A stretch of 64,000 nt of DNA from Tenacibaculum finnmarkense (GTDB lineage: Bacteria > Bacteroidota > Bacteroidia > Flavobacteriales > Flavobacteriaceae). The first letter of the stretch is position 1; each line of letters begins with the position of its first letter. A model generated the notes under the pieces. The model was not told the DNA's origin, did no database searches, and saw nothing but the letters and a program-made list of their open reading frames with translations. Location of the stretch: assembly GCF_900239185.1 (NCBI RefSeq), contig NZ_OENA01000060.1:1-64000 (forward strand). The letters run 5' to 3'. This document shows positions 52,788 to 61,852 of the stretch, one piece after another. The position numbers were made by a program, and so were the translations under genes.

Positions 52788-53705
52788 ATGAAAAATTCAA
52801 AATTCTTAATTATAGCCGCCTTTTTTTCAATATATATAATTTGGGGTTCTACCTATTTATTTAACAAAATTGCCGTTACCGAAATACCACCATTATTTTT
52901 AGCGTCGATACGTTTTTCAATTGCGGGCGTTTTAATTATGATGTTGGCTAAAATCATGAAATTACCCTTAAAAATTAGTAGAAATCAGCTTGTAAATTCA
53001 GGAATTGCAGGGTTTTTATTTTTGGTGTATGGAAATGGTGTTTTTGTATGGGCATTAAAATATGTCGATAGCGGTTTTGCAGCTTTATTAGCCTCGACAC
53101 AGCCGTTATTTGTGCTATTTTTATTGCGTTTAATCGACGGGAAAAGATTACAAAAAAAATCGATAATAGGTGTTTTACTAGGTTTAATAGGAATGTATTT
53201 ATTGGTCAGTCAGCAAGAAATAACTACTTCGGAAGGCAGTGTTTTAGGGATTTTTATGATTTTAACTTGCGTACTAAGTTGGAGTTACGGAAGCGTATTT
53301 GTGTCAAAAGCCGATTTGCCAAAAAAACATTTAGTAAGCACGGGCTATCAGATGTTATTAGCGGGTTTTATGTTGGCAATAGCAAGTTTGGTTTTTAAAG
53401 AAACTTGGATTTCGCCATTAAATTGGTCGTCAAAAACCCAAGGAGCCATGTTTTTTCTAATCATTTTTGGTGGAATTGTGGCTTTTACGGCATTCAATTA
53501 TTTGTTAAAATCAGTTTCTCCCGAAAAAGTAGCAACATCGGCGTATGTAAACCCGATAATCGCCTTATTTTTAGGTTGGAATCTATTAAACGAACAATTA
53601 ACAACCCAATCAATCGTAGCGTCTGCGGTTTTATTATTGGGCGTTTACTTTATAAATTCAAGAAAAAAAGTAGTAAAAGTATTGCCTAAAAAAGGAAGTT
53701 TTTAA
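52788..53705 (+). CDS. EamA family drug/metabolite transporter
   Basis: 305 residues with about ten membrane helices in two EamA repeats. The start IYIIWGSTYLFNKIAVTEIP and second-repeat LKSVSPEKVATSAYVNPIIALFLG are characteristic. It probably exports an amino acid or other small metabolite. It is flanked by copies 3 and 4 of the dispersed repeat. Confidence 0.88.
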   Translation: MKNSKFLIIAAFFSIYIIWGSTYLFNKIAVTEIPPLFLASIRFSIAGVLIMMLAKIMKLPLKISRNQLVNSGIAGFLFLVYGNGVFVWALKYVDSGFAALLASTQPLFVLFLLRLIDGKRLQKKSIIGVLLGLIGMYLLVSQQEITTSEGSVLGIFMILTCVLSWSYGSVFVSKADLPKKHLVSTGYQMLLAGFMLAIASLVFKETWISPLNWSSKTQGAMFFLIIFGGIVAFTAFNYLLKSVSPEKVATSAYVNPIIALFLGWNLLNEQLTTQSIVASAVLLLGVYFINSRKKVVKVLPKKGSF

Positions 53706-53736
53706 GCATTTTTGTAATTGATTTGTTTATTATTTG

Positions 53737-53820
53737 AAGCAATTTCCCGCTTTCCGCACTCGCTTTTTTTTGAAGAAAAATCAAAAAAAGAGCTCAAACA
53801 AAGCTTCAATCGGGGCTAGG
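53737..53820 (-). repeat. structured dispersed repeat, copy 4
   Basis: Inverted copy between convergent genes: AAGCAATTTCCCGCTTTCCGC to TCGGGGCTAGG. Together with copy 3 it brackets the EamA gene as an inverted pair. Confidence 0.7.
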
Positions 53821-53862
53821 GTTTTTTGCACAAAACATTATTTTTGCTATTAAAAAAACAAG

Positions 53863-54711
53863 TTACCACCAAATAACAAAAAACTTCAACAATTCACCAT
53901 TTGATTTTTTTAACCAACAAAGTGGCGCTCTTTCTTGGCTTAAAAGTAGCTGAAGGTTTGTGGTAAAATTATTAAAAGTTAACCAATCAATATTTGTGTG
54001 AGGTTGTGTTAACCAATTGTGTTTTGTTGGAATATAAAATTTACAGTCTTTAAACTGATTTAATTCCAGCAAAGTAACATAAAAACCGATAATACAATCG
54101 GTATTAATTAGCGGATATTTAATATTTTCTTTGTGATGTTCTTGCTTAAAATCATTCAAAGGAACAAATAACTGCGCTTTAAAATAAAGTTGTTGTTCCA
54201 GGTTTTTAGCCTCTAAATTTAGTGTTTTTAAGTAGTTTTCACATTGTTTAGAATAGAGTAGTGGCAGTTGTTTTTCTTTAAGTTTGGTTAATTTCTGAAC
54301 CAAAGAATCTTTTTTATTAGGACCAATCCAGCGTTCTAATTCATTTTTTTCTTCAAGATTTTTTTCAGAATTATCATACAAATAAAACTTATAGACAATT
54401 TCTAGATGAATTGGTTTTTCATCTTTTAAAAGCAAGCAATCTAATTCGCCAAGGGTAATTTTTTCTTGTTGAATTTGAATGTTTTCGGCAATAATCTGAA
54501 GGCGTTTATCCTGTTGAAATTCAAAAGAAACAAAACGTTCCACTAATTTCCCTAAGCGTGGAATTTTTGTGATTTCTACTAAAAAAGAAGCTATTTTTGT
54601 AGCATTTATTTCAAATTGCTGTAAACAAAAAACACCTTTTCCGTTCCAAAGAAAAGGTGTTTTTAAAAAGCCTTCATATTGTAATTGTAAGTCTTTTAAT
54701 TGTTGATGCAT
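53863..54711 (-). CDS. DUF1853 family protein
   Basis: 282 residues. RLGKLVERFVSFEFQQD, ITLGELDCLLL, PIHLEIVYKFYLYD and WIGPNKKDSLVQKL are signature-like for DUF1853. GELDCLL together with HLEIVYKF has the spacing of a PD-(D/E)xK fold, but nuclease activity is inference. Cytoplasmic. Confidence 0.82.
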   Translation of the reverse strand: MHQQLKDLQLQYEGFLKTPFLWNGKGVFCLQQFEINATKIASFLVEITKIPRLGKLVERFVSFEFQQDKRLQIIAENIQIQQEKITLGELDCLLLKDEKPIHLEIVYKFYLYDNSEKNLEEKNELERWIGPNKKDSLVQKLTKLKEKQLPLLYSKQCENYLKTLNLEAKNLEQQLYFKAQLFVPLNDFKQEHHKENIKYPLINTDCIIGFYVTLLELNQFKDCKFYIPTKHNWLTQPHTNIDWLTFNNFTTNLQLLLSQERAPLCWLKKSNGELLKFFVIWW

Positions 54712-54732
54712 CCGTTAAAAAAGTTTTGATAT

Positions 54733-54835
54733 GCCTTGTGACTGAGTTTATTTTAGCATCGCATTAAAAGAGATAACTAGGGCAAATTATGATGAGAACC
54801 TGAACTAAATTCAGGTTGACGGATTCGATTTTTAT
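54733..54835. repeat. interior fragment of the MITE-like repeat family
   Basis: TTTATTTTAGCATCGCATTAA and GAACCTGAACTAAATTCAGG with GTTGACGGATTCGATTTTT correspond to the interior of the element at 17257-17446. The terminal repeats are missing. It lies just downstream of miaA. Confidence 0.5.
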
Positions 54836-55734
54836 ATTTTATCTTCTAAACAAGTAATAATTTGTTGAATATCATCTTGAAAATCGAACCAATTAATTTG
54901 GGTATCTCTACGAAACCAAGTTCCTTGTCGTTTTGCAAAACGGCGGGTATTTTTCTTAATTTCTTCAATGGCAAATTCTTTGGTAAAATTCCCTTCAAAA
55001 TATTCAAATAATTCGCGATATCCAACAGTTTTTAATGCGGTTAAATCTTTATGAGGTTGCATTTTTTTAGCCTCTTCAAGCAAACCGTTTTCTAACATAA
55101 TATCAACACGTTTATTAATTCGGTCGTACATAATTTGTCTGTCGGCAGTTAAACCGATTTTGATAACTTCAAAATTACGAGGCGCTTTGGGTTTGTTTTT
55201 AAAAGAACTGTATGTTTTGCCCGAACCAATACAAACCTCTAAAGCACGCATTACCCGATGCGGATTATCAATCGTAATAGTATTATAGGTTTCAATATCG
55301 AGTTCTTTGAGTTGTTCTTGAAGTTTTTCGATGCCATTTTCTTCAAGCTCTTTGGTTAGTTTTTCTCTGATACTAGCATCAACTTCAGGAAAATAATCCA
55401 AGCCTTTTAAAACGGCATCAATATATAATCCGCTACCGCCAACCATAATTTGCACAGGATTTTCAGTAAACAATTCGTCTAATTTAGCGAGTGCATCTTT
55501 TTCAAATTGTCCGACAGAATAGTTATCAAAAATACTTCTATTCTGAATAAAATGATGTGGCGCAGCTTCCAATTCTTCCGAAGAAGGAACCGCAGTTCCG
55601 ATGCTCATTTCTTTAAAAAACTGACGAGAATCACAAGAAACAATACTGCAATTAAAATGCTGTGCAAGTTTTATACTTAATGCTGTTTTTCCGATTGCCG
55701 TAGCACCAACAATGGTAATTAGGGTGTTTTTCAT
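54832..55734 (-). CDS. miaA: tRNA dimethylallyltransferase
   Basis: 300 residues. P-loop GATAIGKT (10-17), SCDSRQFFKEMSIGTA, VGGSGLYIDAVLKGLDYFP and RRFAKRQGTWFRRD are conserved MiaA segments. It adds dimethylallyl to A37 of tRNAs reading UNN codons. 15 bp after the ion-channel gene. Confidence 0.96.
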   Translation of the reverse strand: MKNTLITIVGATAIGKTALSIKLAQHFNCSIVSCDSRQFFKEMSIGTAVPSSEELEAAPHHFIQNRSIFDNYSVGQFEKDALAKLDELFTENPVQIMVGGSGLYIDAVLKGLDYFPEVDASIREKLTKELEENGIEKLQEQLKELDIETYNTITIDNPHRVMRALEVCIGSGKTYSSFKNKPKAPRNFEVIKIGLTADRQIMYDRINKRVDIMLENGLLEEAKKMQPHKDLTALKTVGYRELFEYFEGNFTKEFAIEEIKKNTRRFAKRQGTWFRRDTQINWFDFQDDIQQIITCLEDKI

Positions 55735-55749
55735 TTTAATTGTGTAAAT

Positions 55750-56568
55750 TTAATCGTGTAGTTTATTTCCGCAGTGATTGCAAAAAAGTGCATCATCATC
55801 ATGCCCTTCATACGAACAGTTTGGGCATGATTGTGTGTTTAAATCAAGCTCGTTTACTTTGACCATTTCAGAACTTACAATTCCTGTGGGAACGGCAATA
55901 ATTCCGTACCCTAAAATCATAATAATACTCGCTACAAACTGCCCAAAAGGTGTGTGTGGAGCAATGTCGCCATAACCAACTGTGGTTAGGGTTACAACCG
56001 CCCAATAAACGCTTCGAGGAATGCTTGTAAAACCGTTTTCTCCGCCTTCAATTAAGTACATAATAGTTCCTAAAATAACGCATAAAATCAATACAAAAAA
56101 CAAGAAAACGGTAATTTTTGTTCTGCTTGCTTTTAAGGCTTTCATAAAATTATTAGACTCTCCAACAAAGCGAGCGAGTTTTAAAATTCTAAAAACCCGT
56201 AGCAATCGCAAGGCTCTTAATGCTACTAAACTGTGTGTTCCTGTAAAGAAAATTGCCAAATATTTTGGTAAAGTTGACAGTAAATCAATAATTCCATAGA
56301 AACTAAAAATATATTTCGATGGTTTTTTTATCGATACAATTCGAGCAATATATTCGATTGAAAATAACCCTGTAATAATCCATTCAGAAATATTTAAAAG
56401 CGTTCCGTGTTTTGCATTAATACTTTCCACACTTTCTAACATTACCAGTAAAATACTCGCAAGTATGGCAATTAATAAAACGATATCAAATAATTTACCA
56501 CCTGAGGTATCGGCTTCATAAATTACTTCATGAAGAGTTTCTTTCCAGTTTTTAATGTTTTTTTTCAA
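55750..56568 (-). CDS. voltage-gated potassium channel-like ion transporter with zinc ribbon
   Basis: 272 residues with six transmembrane helices. The S4-like segment is ALRALRLLRVFRILKLARF and the selectivity filter is TLTTVGYGD. The cytoplasmic C-terminus ends in a double CxxC zinc ribbon (CPNCSYEG ... CNHCGNKL). Potassium conduction is predicted from the GYGD filter; voltage gating from S4 arginines. Confidence 0.9.
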   Translation of the reverse strand: MKKNIKNWKETLHEVIYEADTSGGKLFDIVLLIAILASILLVMLESVESINAKHGTLLNISEWIITGLFSIEYIARIVSIKKPSKYIFSFYGIIDLLSTLPKYLAIFFTGTHSLVALRALRLLRVFRILKLARFVGESNNFMKALKASRTKITVFLFFVLILCVILGTIMYLIEGGENGFTSIPRSVYWAVVTLTTVGYGDIAPHTPFGQFVASIIMILGYGIIAVPTGIVSSEMVKVNELDLNTQSCPNCSYEGHDDDALFCNHCGNKLHD

Positions 56569-56606
56569 GTGTTTTTTTTTAACAGTTTTAACAATTTTAA
56601 TGATTT

Positions 56607-57701
56607 TTATTGATTTTCAACGGCTAATCGTACTATTTTTGATACCTTATTTTTAAGTAAATAATTTTTAATAATCGTTTTCGCTAATTCCGTATTTTCA
56701 ATAGGTGTTAGCATGGGTTTTAAAATAGCTAATTGATTTTCTTGAAAAGCCAAACTGGTATATGCATAGCCTACAACCATATTATTTTCAATTAAAATAA
56801 CGGCATTTTCTTCAGGAGTTCTTCCTTTATCAATCACTAATAAATTATCGTGATTAAAGTTTTTAGTAGAAATTTTTGGCTTACGGATAACATTATACTT
56901 AGGTTTTAATTTAAGCAGTTCTAAATGATATTTTAAGCGGGTAAAAAGTAAATTCCCTGTTTCTTGATAGGTAATTTCGTGTATTCTTTTTATTATTTTT
57001 AGCCCTTTAGGACTGTCTTTTAAAAGAAGTTTATTTACTTCATGTTTTATATTTTTACCCCTACCGATAAAAATAATAACACCTTGTTCACTATGCACAT
57101 AAAAAAGCCCTTCTTTTTCGGGTAATTTATCTAAAATTTTTAAATAACGTTGTTTTACGTGCCTGTTATCGGCATATTTTATAGATTTCTGAATAATACT
57201 TTTATCCGTATCTTTTTCTAGTAACAATTTGAACAATTGTATGGTTGCCAAGGCATCACCATTGGCTCTATGTCTGTCGCTCATTGGAATACCGATAAAT
57301 CGACATAATTTACCTAAACTATGTGAAGGCGCTTCCGGAATTAGCTTTTTACTAAGGGCAACCGTACAAAGGGTATTTCTTTGGTAATTATAGCCTAAGC
57401 GGTCAAATTCTGTACGTAAAATTCGATAATCAAAACTTGCGTTGTGTGCTATAATAATACAGTCTTCTGTAATTTCAAGAATGCGTTTTGCTACCTCATA
57501 AAATTTAGGAGCATTGCGAAGCATATTGCTGTTAATCCCTGTTAATTTAACAACAAACTCTTGTATTTCTCGTTCAGGATTAACCAAACTAATAAACTGG
57601 TCAACAACTTGATGACCGTCAAATTTATGAATGGCAATTTCTGTAATACCTTCTTCGTTAAATTTTCCTCCTGTGGTTTCAATATCTAAAATTGCGTACA
57701 A
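56607..57701 (-). CDS. DnaQ-like 3'-5' exonuclease with degenerate GIY-YIG domain
   Basis: 364 residues. The exonuclease domain (about 1-165) shows ILDIETTG (DxE), IIAHNASFDYRILR and DRHRANGDALATIQL (HxxxxD). A GIY-YIG-like domain follows (about 195-275: GLFYVHSEQGVIIFIGRGKN and LKPKYNV), but the usual arginine and glutamate of the active site are not at their expected places. It is a polymerase epsilon/UvrC-Cho type fusion, probably in repair. Confidence 0.83.
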   Translation of the reverse strand: MYAILDIETTGGKFNEEGITEIAIHKFDGHQVVDQFISLVNPEREIQEFVVKLTGINSNMLRNAPKFYEVAKRILEITEDCIIIAHNASFDYRILRTEFDRLGYNYQRNTLCTVALSKKLIPEAPSHSLGKLCRFIGIPMSDRHRANGDALATIQLFKLLLEKDTDKSIIQKSIKYADNRHVKQRYLKILDKLPEKEGLFYVHSEQGVIIFIGRGKNIKHEVNKLLLKDSPKGLKIIKRIHEITYQETGNLLFTRLKYHLELLKLKPKYNVIRKPKISTKNFNHDNLLVIDKGRTPEENAVILIENNMVVGYAYTSLAFQENQLAILKPMLTPIENTELAKTIIKNYLLKNKVSKIVRLAVENQ

Positions 57702-57731
57702 ATCTTTTTTTTTAAACTGATAAATGTAAAA

Positions 57732-58397
57732 CTAAACAATATAATTTCGAACGCCAAAAATAGCGCTACCAATTCGCACCATAGTACTGCCATTTTTTAT
57801 AGCTAGCTGATAATCACCACTCATTCCCATTGATAATGTTTTTAAATCAGTATGTTGTTTTTTACTTTGGTTGAAAAAGTGTGCTAAAGCTGTAAATTCA
57901 TCCGTTAATTGTTCTTGGTTTTGGGTAAAAGTAGCCATTCCCATAAAGCCTACAATCTTTATATTTTGAAGGGCTAAAAGTTCTTCGGATGAAATAATTG
58001 CATCAATATCTAAAAATGACAAGCCAAATTTTGTTTCTTCCTTGGCAATACGAGCTTGTAATAAACAATTAATTACACGGTCGTGTTTTTTTGCTTGTTT
58101 GTTAATTTCTTTCAGGGTTTTAAAGCTGTCAACACCATGAATTAAATTTACAAAATGCGCCATATATTTAACTTTGTTACTTTGTAAATGCCCAATCATA
58201 TGCCATTCGATGTCTTTTGGCAACGCATCAAATTTTGCCGCCATTTCTTGAATTTTATTCTCACCAAATATTCGTTGCCCAGCATCGTAAGCTTCTTGAA
58301 TATCGGTAATAGGCTTGGTTTTCGAAACAGCAACTAAAGTTACATTTGCTGGAATTGTTTTTTTTATTTCGATAAGATTTTCTTTAATTCCTGTCAT
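57732..58397 (-). CDS. yggS: YggS family PLP homeostasis protein
   Basis: 221 residues. PLP-binding Lys26 in LVAVSKTKP, RIFGENKIQEM, EWHMIGHLQSNKVKYM and LSMGMSGDYQLAIKNGSTMVRIG are typical. It is a non-catalytic PLP-binding protein that buffers the cofactor. Confidence 0.95.
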   Translation of the reverse strand: MTGIKENLIEIKKTIPANVTLVAVSKTKPITDIQEAYDAGQRIFGENKIQEMAAKFDALPKDIEWHMIGHLQSNKVKYMAHFVNLIHGVDSFKTLKEINKQAKKHDRVINCLLQARIAKEETKFGLSFLDIDAIISSEELLALQNIKIVGFMGMATFTQNQEQLTDEFTALAHFFNQSKKQHTDLKTLSMGMSGDYQLAIKNGSTMVRIGSAIFGVRNYIV

Positions 58398-58450
58398 TTT
58401 ATTGTTTTTTCAAGATATTTCTTGCTATTATTTTGATGTTTTTTGATGCG

Positions 58451-59689
58451 CTAAAATTCATAAATAGTTAAAGCACTTCTTAACTTAGGCTCTATATACG
58501 TTGTTTTTGGTGGCATTAACATATCGGCATCTACAATTTCTTTAAGCTCATTAATAGCGGTTGGTAACATTCCGAAGGAAACTTTAAATTTACCGCTATC
58601 AACTTTTGTTTTTAATTCTAAACCATCCGATTTATCTTGAGAATATAAAATTTTAGACGCATTTCGAATATCATCGATGCCTAAAATAGGTTTTAAAACA
58701 GCGGTATATAAAACTTGCGCATCTAATTTACTTAAAACATCTGTAAATTTATATCTTGATAAGCGTAAATTTAAGGCATAAAATTCGCCATTTAAATACA
58801 TGCTAAATTGATGCTTTTCTTTGGGTTTGTATAATTCTTGCCCCCTGTTTTCTATTCTAAAAAAAGTATCTAATTCAATTAAAAATTCTTCAGGAGTTAA
58901 GCCGTTTAAATCAGTAATAAATCGATTAAATTCATAAATACTCAATTGACTTTCAGGCAACAAATAACTCATAAAAAAGTTATATTTTTCATTTCCTGTA
59001 TGATTCGGGTTTTCTTTGGCTAAGTTTTTAGCCAATAAACAAGCAGAGGTAGACCGATGATGCCCATCGGCAATATACAAGGTATCGATTGCTTGAAAAG
59101 CAGTGGTTATTTGTGTAATATCCTCTTTATTATCAACCAGCCATAATAAATGATGCTCTTTATCGGTGGTTGAAAATTCATATTCGGCTCTAGTTGCTTT
59201 ATATTTTTTAATAATAGCGGTAATAACACTATTATCAGGATAAGTAAGCAATACCGGTTCGGTATTAAACCCCGTGTTTTTTAAATAATTTTCAAACAAT
59301 AACTCTCTTTCCTGAAGCGTTCCTTCGTGTTTTTTAATGACATTATTATGATAATCATCCACAGAAGTTGCTGCAATAATACCGCAAAAAGATGCCGTTG
59401 CGGTTGTTTTTTGATAAATATAAAACCCCGCAACCTTATCTTTGGTAAAAATACCATCATCTTTAAATTCTAAATACCGATTGTGTACCAATTTAAAGCG
59501 TTGTTCGCCTGTAATATCTTGTTTATGATATTTATAACCAGGGTTTAAAACATGTAAAAATGTATAAGGATTAAACGCTAATTTAGCATTTAACATTTCT
59601 GGGCTATAAATTTCATACGATTTTGACGAAACCAACCCCACCTTGTCTCTAGTAGCTCTAACAGCTTTAAACGGTTTTACAATTGCCAT
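58451..59689 (-). CDS. DUF1015 family protein
   Basis: 412 residues. VKPFKAVRATRDKVGLVSSK at the start and YIADGHHRSTSACLLAK are hallmarks of DUF1015. The function is not established. It is 13 bp downstream of the hydroxyacid dehydrogenase and in line with serC, so it may share a transcript with serine biosynthesis. Confidence 0.88.
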   Translation of the reverse strand: MAIVKPFKAVRATRDKVGLVSSKSYEIYSPEMLNAKLAFNPYTFLHVLNPGYKYHKQDITGEQRFKLVHNRYLEFKDDGIFTKDKVAGFYIYQKTTATASFCGIIAATSVDDYHNNVIKKHEGTLQERELLFENYLKNTGFNTEPVLLTYPDNSVITAIIKKYKATRAEYEFSTTDKEHHLLWLVDNKEDITQITTAFQAIDTLYIADGHHRSTSACLLAKNLAKENPNHTGNEKYNFFMSYLLPESQLSIYEFNRFITDLNGLTPEEFLIELDTFFRIENRGQELYKPKEKHQFSMYLNGEFYALNLRLSRYKFTDVLSKLDAQVLYTAVLKPILGIDDIRNASKILYSQDKSDGLELKTKVDSGKFKVSFGMLPTAINELKEIVDADMLMPPKTTYIEPKLRSALTIYEF

Positions 59690-59702
59690 TAATAATTTAA
59701 AT

Positions 59703-60659
59703 TTATACGTGTAATGAATTAATAATTTTATTTGCCAATTCCGTTCCTATTTTATGCTGTGATTCTACGGTAAAAGAAGCAATATTAGGGCTTAAAGACA
59801 GCTCAGGATTCATTAATAATTGAATCTCTGGCGTAGGCTGATTTTCAAAAGTATCTAAACCAGCATACTGTACTTTTCCACTTTCAATGGCATTTACAAG
59901 GGCAATTTCATCTACCAAACCACTTTGGGAAACGTTGATAAAACCAACACCTTTTTTCATTTTTTCAAACTCTTTAACACCAATAACATGATTTTCTTCG
60001 GATGCTAAATGTACCGTAATAAAATCAGCTTCTTTTAATAAGTCATCAGCTGAGGTAAAATCGATTTCAATATCAATAGCCTGTCCGTTGTAAAATTCAA
60101 TAGGAATTGTAATTGAATCACCAAATTCAACATCGTAGGCAATAACTTTCATCCCTAAACCTAAGGCAATTTTTGCTACCTGTTGTCCTTCGGTACTCAT
60201 TCCTATAATCCCTAAAGTTTTTCCACGAACTTCAGTTCCTGCTGAAAATTGTTTCTTTAAAGCATTAAAACTCGTATCACCTTCTAGAGGCATTTCTCTA
60301 TTAGCTTGGTGTAAAAAACGAGCCATTGTTAATAAGTGTGCAAAAACCAATTCGGCAACAGCATTGGCACTTGCATCTGAAACATTAATAATTTGCACAC
60401 CACATTCTTGGGCGTAAACAACATCAATATTATCGTTCGTTGTGCTTGCGTTTGCAATCAGTTTTAAGGTAGGGCAATTATCGATCAGTTCGGCATGAAT
60501 TTCTGTGCTATTTTTAATAACAACAACATTAATTTGCTCTTCATTGATAAAATTGTCTAACTGTTCTTGCGCAACTTTGGTTGTTATTACTTCAAATCCT
60601 GCATTTTCTAGGGTAGCTGTTCCACCGTCTAAGATTCCGTCGTTTACTAATATTTTCAT
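59703..60659 (-). CDS. serA: D-3-phosphoglycerate dehydrogenase-like enzyme
   Basis: 318 residues, D-2-hydroxyacid dehydrogenase family. The Rossmann loop is in GKTLGIIGMSTEGQQVAKIA. Catalytic residues lie near FINVSQSGLVDEIAL and SLSPNIASFTVESQHKIG. Notable: the canonical GRIG nucleotide motif is GMSTEG here, and the position normally HIGAST reads NIASFT, so the catalytic histidine looks replaced. Context after serC supports phosphoglycerate oxidation; the changes leave some doubt. Confidence 0.78.
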   Translation of the reverse strand: MKILVNDGILDGGTATLENAGFEVITTKVAQEQLDNFINEEQINVVVIKNSTEIHAELIDNCPTLKLIANASTTNDNIDVVYAQECGVQIINVSDASANAVAELVFAHLLTMARFLHQANREMPLEGDTSFNALKKQFSAGTEVRGKTLGIIGMSTEGQQVAKIALGLGMKVIAYDVEFGDSITIPIEFYNGQAIDIEIDFTSADDLLKEADFITVHLASEENHVIGVKEFEKMKKGVGFINVSQSGLVDEIALVNAIESGKVQYAGLDTFENQPTPEIQLLMNPELSLSPNIASFTVESQHKIGTELANKIINSLHV

Positions 60660-60719
60660 TTAAAGTATATTTCTTTTAATTGGTAATTTCAATTGATAAA
60701 TTAATCGGTAATTTTATAA

Positions 60720-61796
60720 TTAACTTGTTCTTTCGAGTTCTTGCATCACATCGACCAAAGCCTGAACACTGTATAAAGGCAAGGCATTGTACATACTTGC
60801 ACGGTATCCGCCAATACTTCTATGACCATCTAAACCATTAATATTTGCTTGTTTCCAAAGTGTATCAAATTTATTTTTTAAAGCTTCGGATGCGATACTC
60901 GATGTAATAGTAAAGGTCGCATTCATATGGCTACGATCTTCTATTGTAGCACTTCCTGTAAATAATTGGTTTCTATCGATTTCAGCATATAAAAGTGCCG
61001 ATTTTTGTTCGTTTACTTTTTCAATAAACGGAATTCCACCTAATTTTTTTAACCATTCTAGGGTTAGCATTGAGGTGTAAACCGCAAAAACAGGCGGTGT
61101 ATTAAACATGCTATCTTTATCGATAAACGTTTGATAATTTAACATTGAAGGAATAATACGTTCCACTTTTCCTAAAATATCGTTTTTTACGATAACAAGC
61201 GTTGTTCCCGCCGGACCCATGTTTTTTTGTGCGCCTGCATAAATTAAATCAAATTTTGAAAAATCTAATTCACGCGAAAAAATATCGGAACTCATATCAC
61301 ATATTAAAGGAACTTCGGTTTCTGGGAAACTTTTCATTTGCGTTCCGTAAATAGTATTATTGCTCGTACAATGAAAATAATCGGCATCGGTAGGAATGCT
61401 ATAATTTTTAGGAATGTAATTAAAGTTTTTATCTTCGGATGAAGCAACGGTAACAATTTCGCCAAATAATTTTGCTTCTTTAATGGCTTTTGAACTCCAA
61501 GTTCCGGTATTTAAGTACGCCGCTTTTTTGTTTAATAAATTATACGCGGTCATTAAAAACTGATTGCTTGCACCACCTTGTAAAAACAATGCCGTATAGC
61601 CTTTGTTTTCTAAACCTAGTAATTCTAAGGCTAAACTACGCGCATTTTCAATCACATTTACAAAAGAGGTACTTCTGTGAGAAATTTCAACTAACGATAA
61701 ATCATCATCATTAAAATTAATAATTGCTTCGGATGCTTTTTGTAAAACTTCTTCAGGTAAAATACAAGGACCTGCGCTAAAGTTATGTTTTTTCAT
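60720..61796 (-). CDS. serC: phosphoserine aminotransferase
   Basis: 358 residues. KKHNFSAGPCILPEEVLQKA at the start, the PLP lysine in LIYAGAQKNMGPAG, and GGYRASMYNALPL at the end are diagnostic. Second step of serine synthesis. 60 bp upstream of the serA-like gene. Confidence 0.96.
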   Translation of the reverse strand: MKKHNFSAGPCILPEEVLQKASEAIINFNDDDLSLVEISHRSTSFVNVIENARSLALELLGLENKGYTALFLQGGASNQFLMTAYNLLNKKAAYLNTGTWSSKAIKEAKLFGEIVTVASSEDKNFNYIPKNYSIPTDADYFHCTSNNTIYGTQMKSFPETEVPLICDMSSDIFSRELDFSKFDLIYAGAQKNMGPAGTTLVIVKNDILGKVERIIPSMLNYQTFIDKDSMFNTPPVFAVYTSMLTLEWLKKLGGIPFIEKVNEQKSALLYAEIDRNQLFTGSATIEDRSHMNATFTITSSIASEALKNKFDTLWKQANINGLDGHRSIGGYRASMYNALPLYSVQALVDVMQELERTS

Positions 61797-61852
61797 GGCT
61801 GATATTGTTTTTATGAGCTAACAAAGGTGCAAAATTTATAGGAAGTTAAACT

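Noticed and set aside
53405..53689. A 94-codon frame inside the EamA transporter gene.
   Set aside because: Same-strand shadow in another frame. The transporter's ten-helix frame is clearly the coding one.
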